Shown here: piece by piece, positions 63,405-64,000 of the stretch
How positions within the stretch are numbered: position 1 is the stretch's first letter
How the letters are laid out: the number at the start of each line of letters is the position of its first letter
From: Flabesymbios commensalis
Lineage: Eukaryota; Annelida; Polychaeta; Terebellida; Flabelligeridae
Direction of reading: 5' to 3'
Length of the DNA: 64,000 bases
Assembly (NCBI GenBank): GCA_964017125.1
Contig: OZ024912.1
Span: forward strand, 82,302,658-82,366,657
Notes under the pieces: model-generated
Database searches by the model: none
What the model saw: the letters and a program-made list of their open reading frames with translations, nothing else
What the model was told of the DNA's origin: nothing
Position numbers and translations under genes: made by a program

Positions 63405-63558
63405 GTTTCTCTGTGGCATCCTGGCGGATAATGCAGCATGTCAGAGAGAAGCCATTGCCGTACAATTACCTGTGGTGACTTACGGTGTCCTCACGGTTCG
63501 TGATCGCTCTGTGATGTTCTTCAATATCACAGACCTTATTACCAACTGTGGGGGCACT
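63405..63558 (+). CDS. Candidate exon of unknown identity
   Basis: Acceptor TTCATTGTTTTAAAG, donor GGCACT/GTAAGT, open frame of 51 codons entered in phase 2 and left in phase 0: FLCGILADNAACQREAIAVQ, LPVVTYGVLTVRDRSVMFFN, ITDLITNCGGT. The piece CGIL..NAACQREAIAVQLPVVTYG resembles the C..A..VA..L.IP.ISYG stretch of periplasmic-binding-fold ectodomains, as in glutamate or natriuretic-type receptors. Exon 12 of the receptor ends in phase 0, so it does not follow directly; it may belong to a neighbouring receptor-like gene. Identity is uncertain. Confidence 0.4.
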
Positions 63559-63599
63559 GTAAGTCTTTAATTTTTGAGGATTTTTTGTGGTTTAATGAT

Positions 63600-63660
63600 T
63601 TCTCTGGTCATACTGGCCGAAAAGTGAAGTAAAGAAGACATTTTACTTACTTACTTAATG
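63600..63660 (+). mobile_element. 3' tail fragment of the I-group LINE family
   Basis: GGTCATACTGGCCGAAAAGT, GAAGTAAAGAAGACATTTTA and CTTACTTACTTA match the last 45 bases of the LINE at 53483-56112. Confidence 0.75.
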
Positions 63661-63778
63661 GTTTCTCTGTTCATTGTTTATGTCATTCATATTTATGTCT
63701 AAATGGGTCTACTTTTTTTGATTAGTACATAGTATTATAGTATATATTATATATTTGTTTTGACAATAACACTGTTTT

Positions 63779-64000
63779 GACTTAGACTTGTAGTTTTTAC
63801 ACAATCACTCCAATTTCATGGAGATATAGTGACTTGAAAAATCGTTCATTTAATAATCACTTCATATTTTACATTATTTTATACTGACATTTTTATTCTC
63901 ATTAAGCTGTGTTGTGGTGCAGGCTCTACAACATGTCATCAGACTCGTTACATATAGGTGCCAGGAGCATCATCATATTATCATATCAAACATTTTAAAC
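63779..64000 (+). mobile_element. Second copy of the I-group LINE 3' untranslated region, cut by the window end
   Basis: From GACTTAGACTTGTAGTTTTT through TCCAATTTCATGGAGATATA and CATGTCATCAGACTCGTTAC, it follows 55738-55965 with roughly 93% agreement by eye. The coding part is absent, so this copy is 5' truncated close to the stop codon. Confidence 0.85.

Overview
This is a eukaryotic, intron-rich, repeat-laden window, most likely from a marine lophotrochozoan invertebrate and plausibly a mollusc. The taxon is inferred from the type of glutamate receptor and the mix of repeats (split-repeat tyrosine-recombinase retrotransposon, 5S-derived and tRNA-derived SINEs, many palindromic MITEs), not from a marker gene. 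There are 200 N at 40493-40692.

One host gene is convincing: an ionotropic glutamate receptor (iGluR/IR-type) on the + strand. Twelve coding exons lie between 34481 and 61859, and every intron phase agrees from exon to exon (phases 1,1,1,0,0,0,0,2,0,1,1,0). Together they give 725 codons: signal peptide, amino-terminal domain, ligand-binding half S1, M1, pore loop, M3 and ligand-binding half S2. M4 and the C-terminus are not visible. The leader directly before the start codon carries two copies of a 34-base repeat, each holding the same six-codon upstream reading frame.

Layout: 1-2050, dispersed hairpin repeats; 2051-6450, a young Ngaro/DIRS-type retrotransposon fossil on the minus strand; 6500-34400, no recognisable gene but a dense mosaic of SINEs, foldback MITEs, a 446-bp tetranucleotide array, a telomere-like tandem satellite, a 5S-derived SINE, a 2.2-kb terminal-inverted-repeat element with two opposed minisatellite arms and a 1.5-kb 30-bp minisatellite; 34400-61860, the receptor gene, whose introns hold a 3.4-kb inverted-repeat element, two LINE reverse transcriptase copies, a 144-bp satellite and many hairpin elements; 61860-64000, LINE tails plus one candidate exon of unknown identity.

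The most unusual theme is that the receptor's own exons and exon edges are copied in or near its introns. Exon 3 has a full-length, open copy with both splice sites in inverted orientation 5.2 kb downstream, plus a partial forward copy. The 3' edge of exon 2 recurs three more times with lost donors. The acceptor of exon 7 and the donor of exon 10 are tandemly duplicated. The 5' edge of exon 12 recurs upstream. The candidate exon at 63405 has two partial decayed copies. Other well-supported observations are a dimeric SINE with two tRNA-like heads bounded by one perfect 14-bp target-site duplication, a 5'-truncated LINE with a 16-bp duplication, a shared 3' tail between that LINE and a short element family, and a MITE family whose three copies all show 5-bp duplications.
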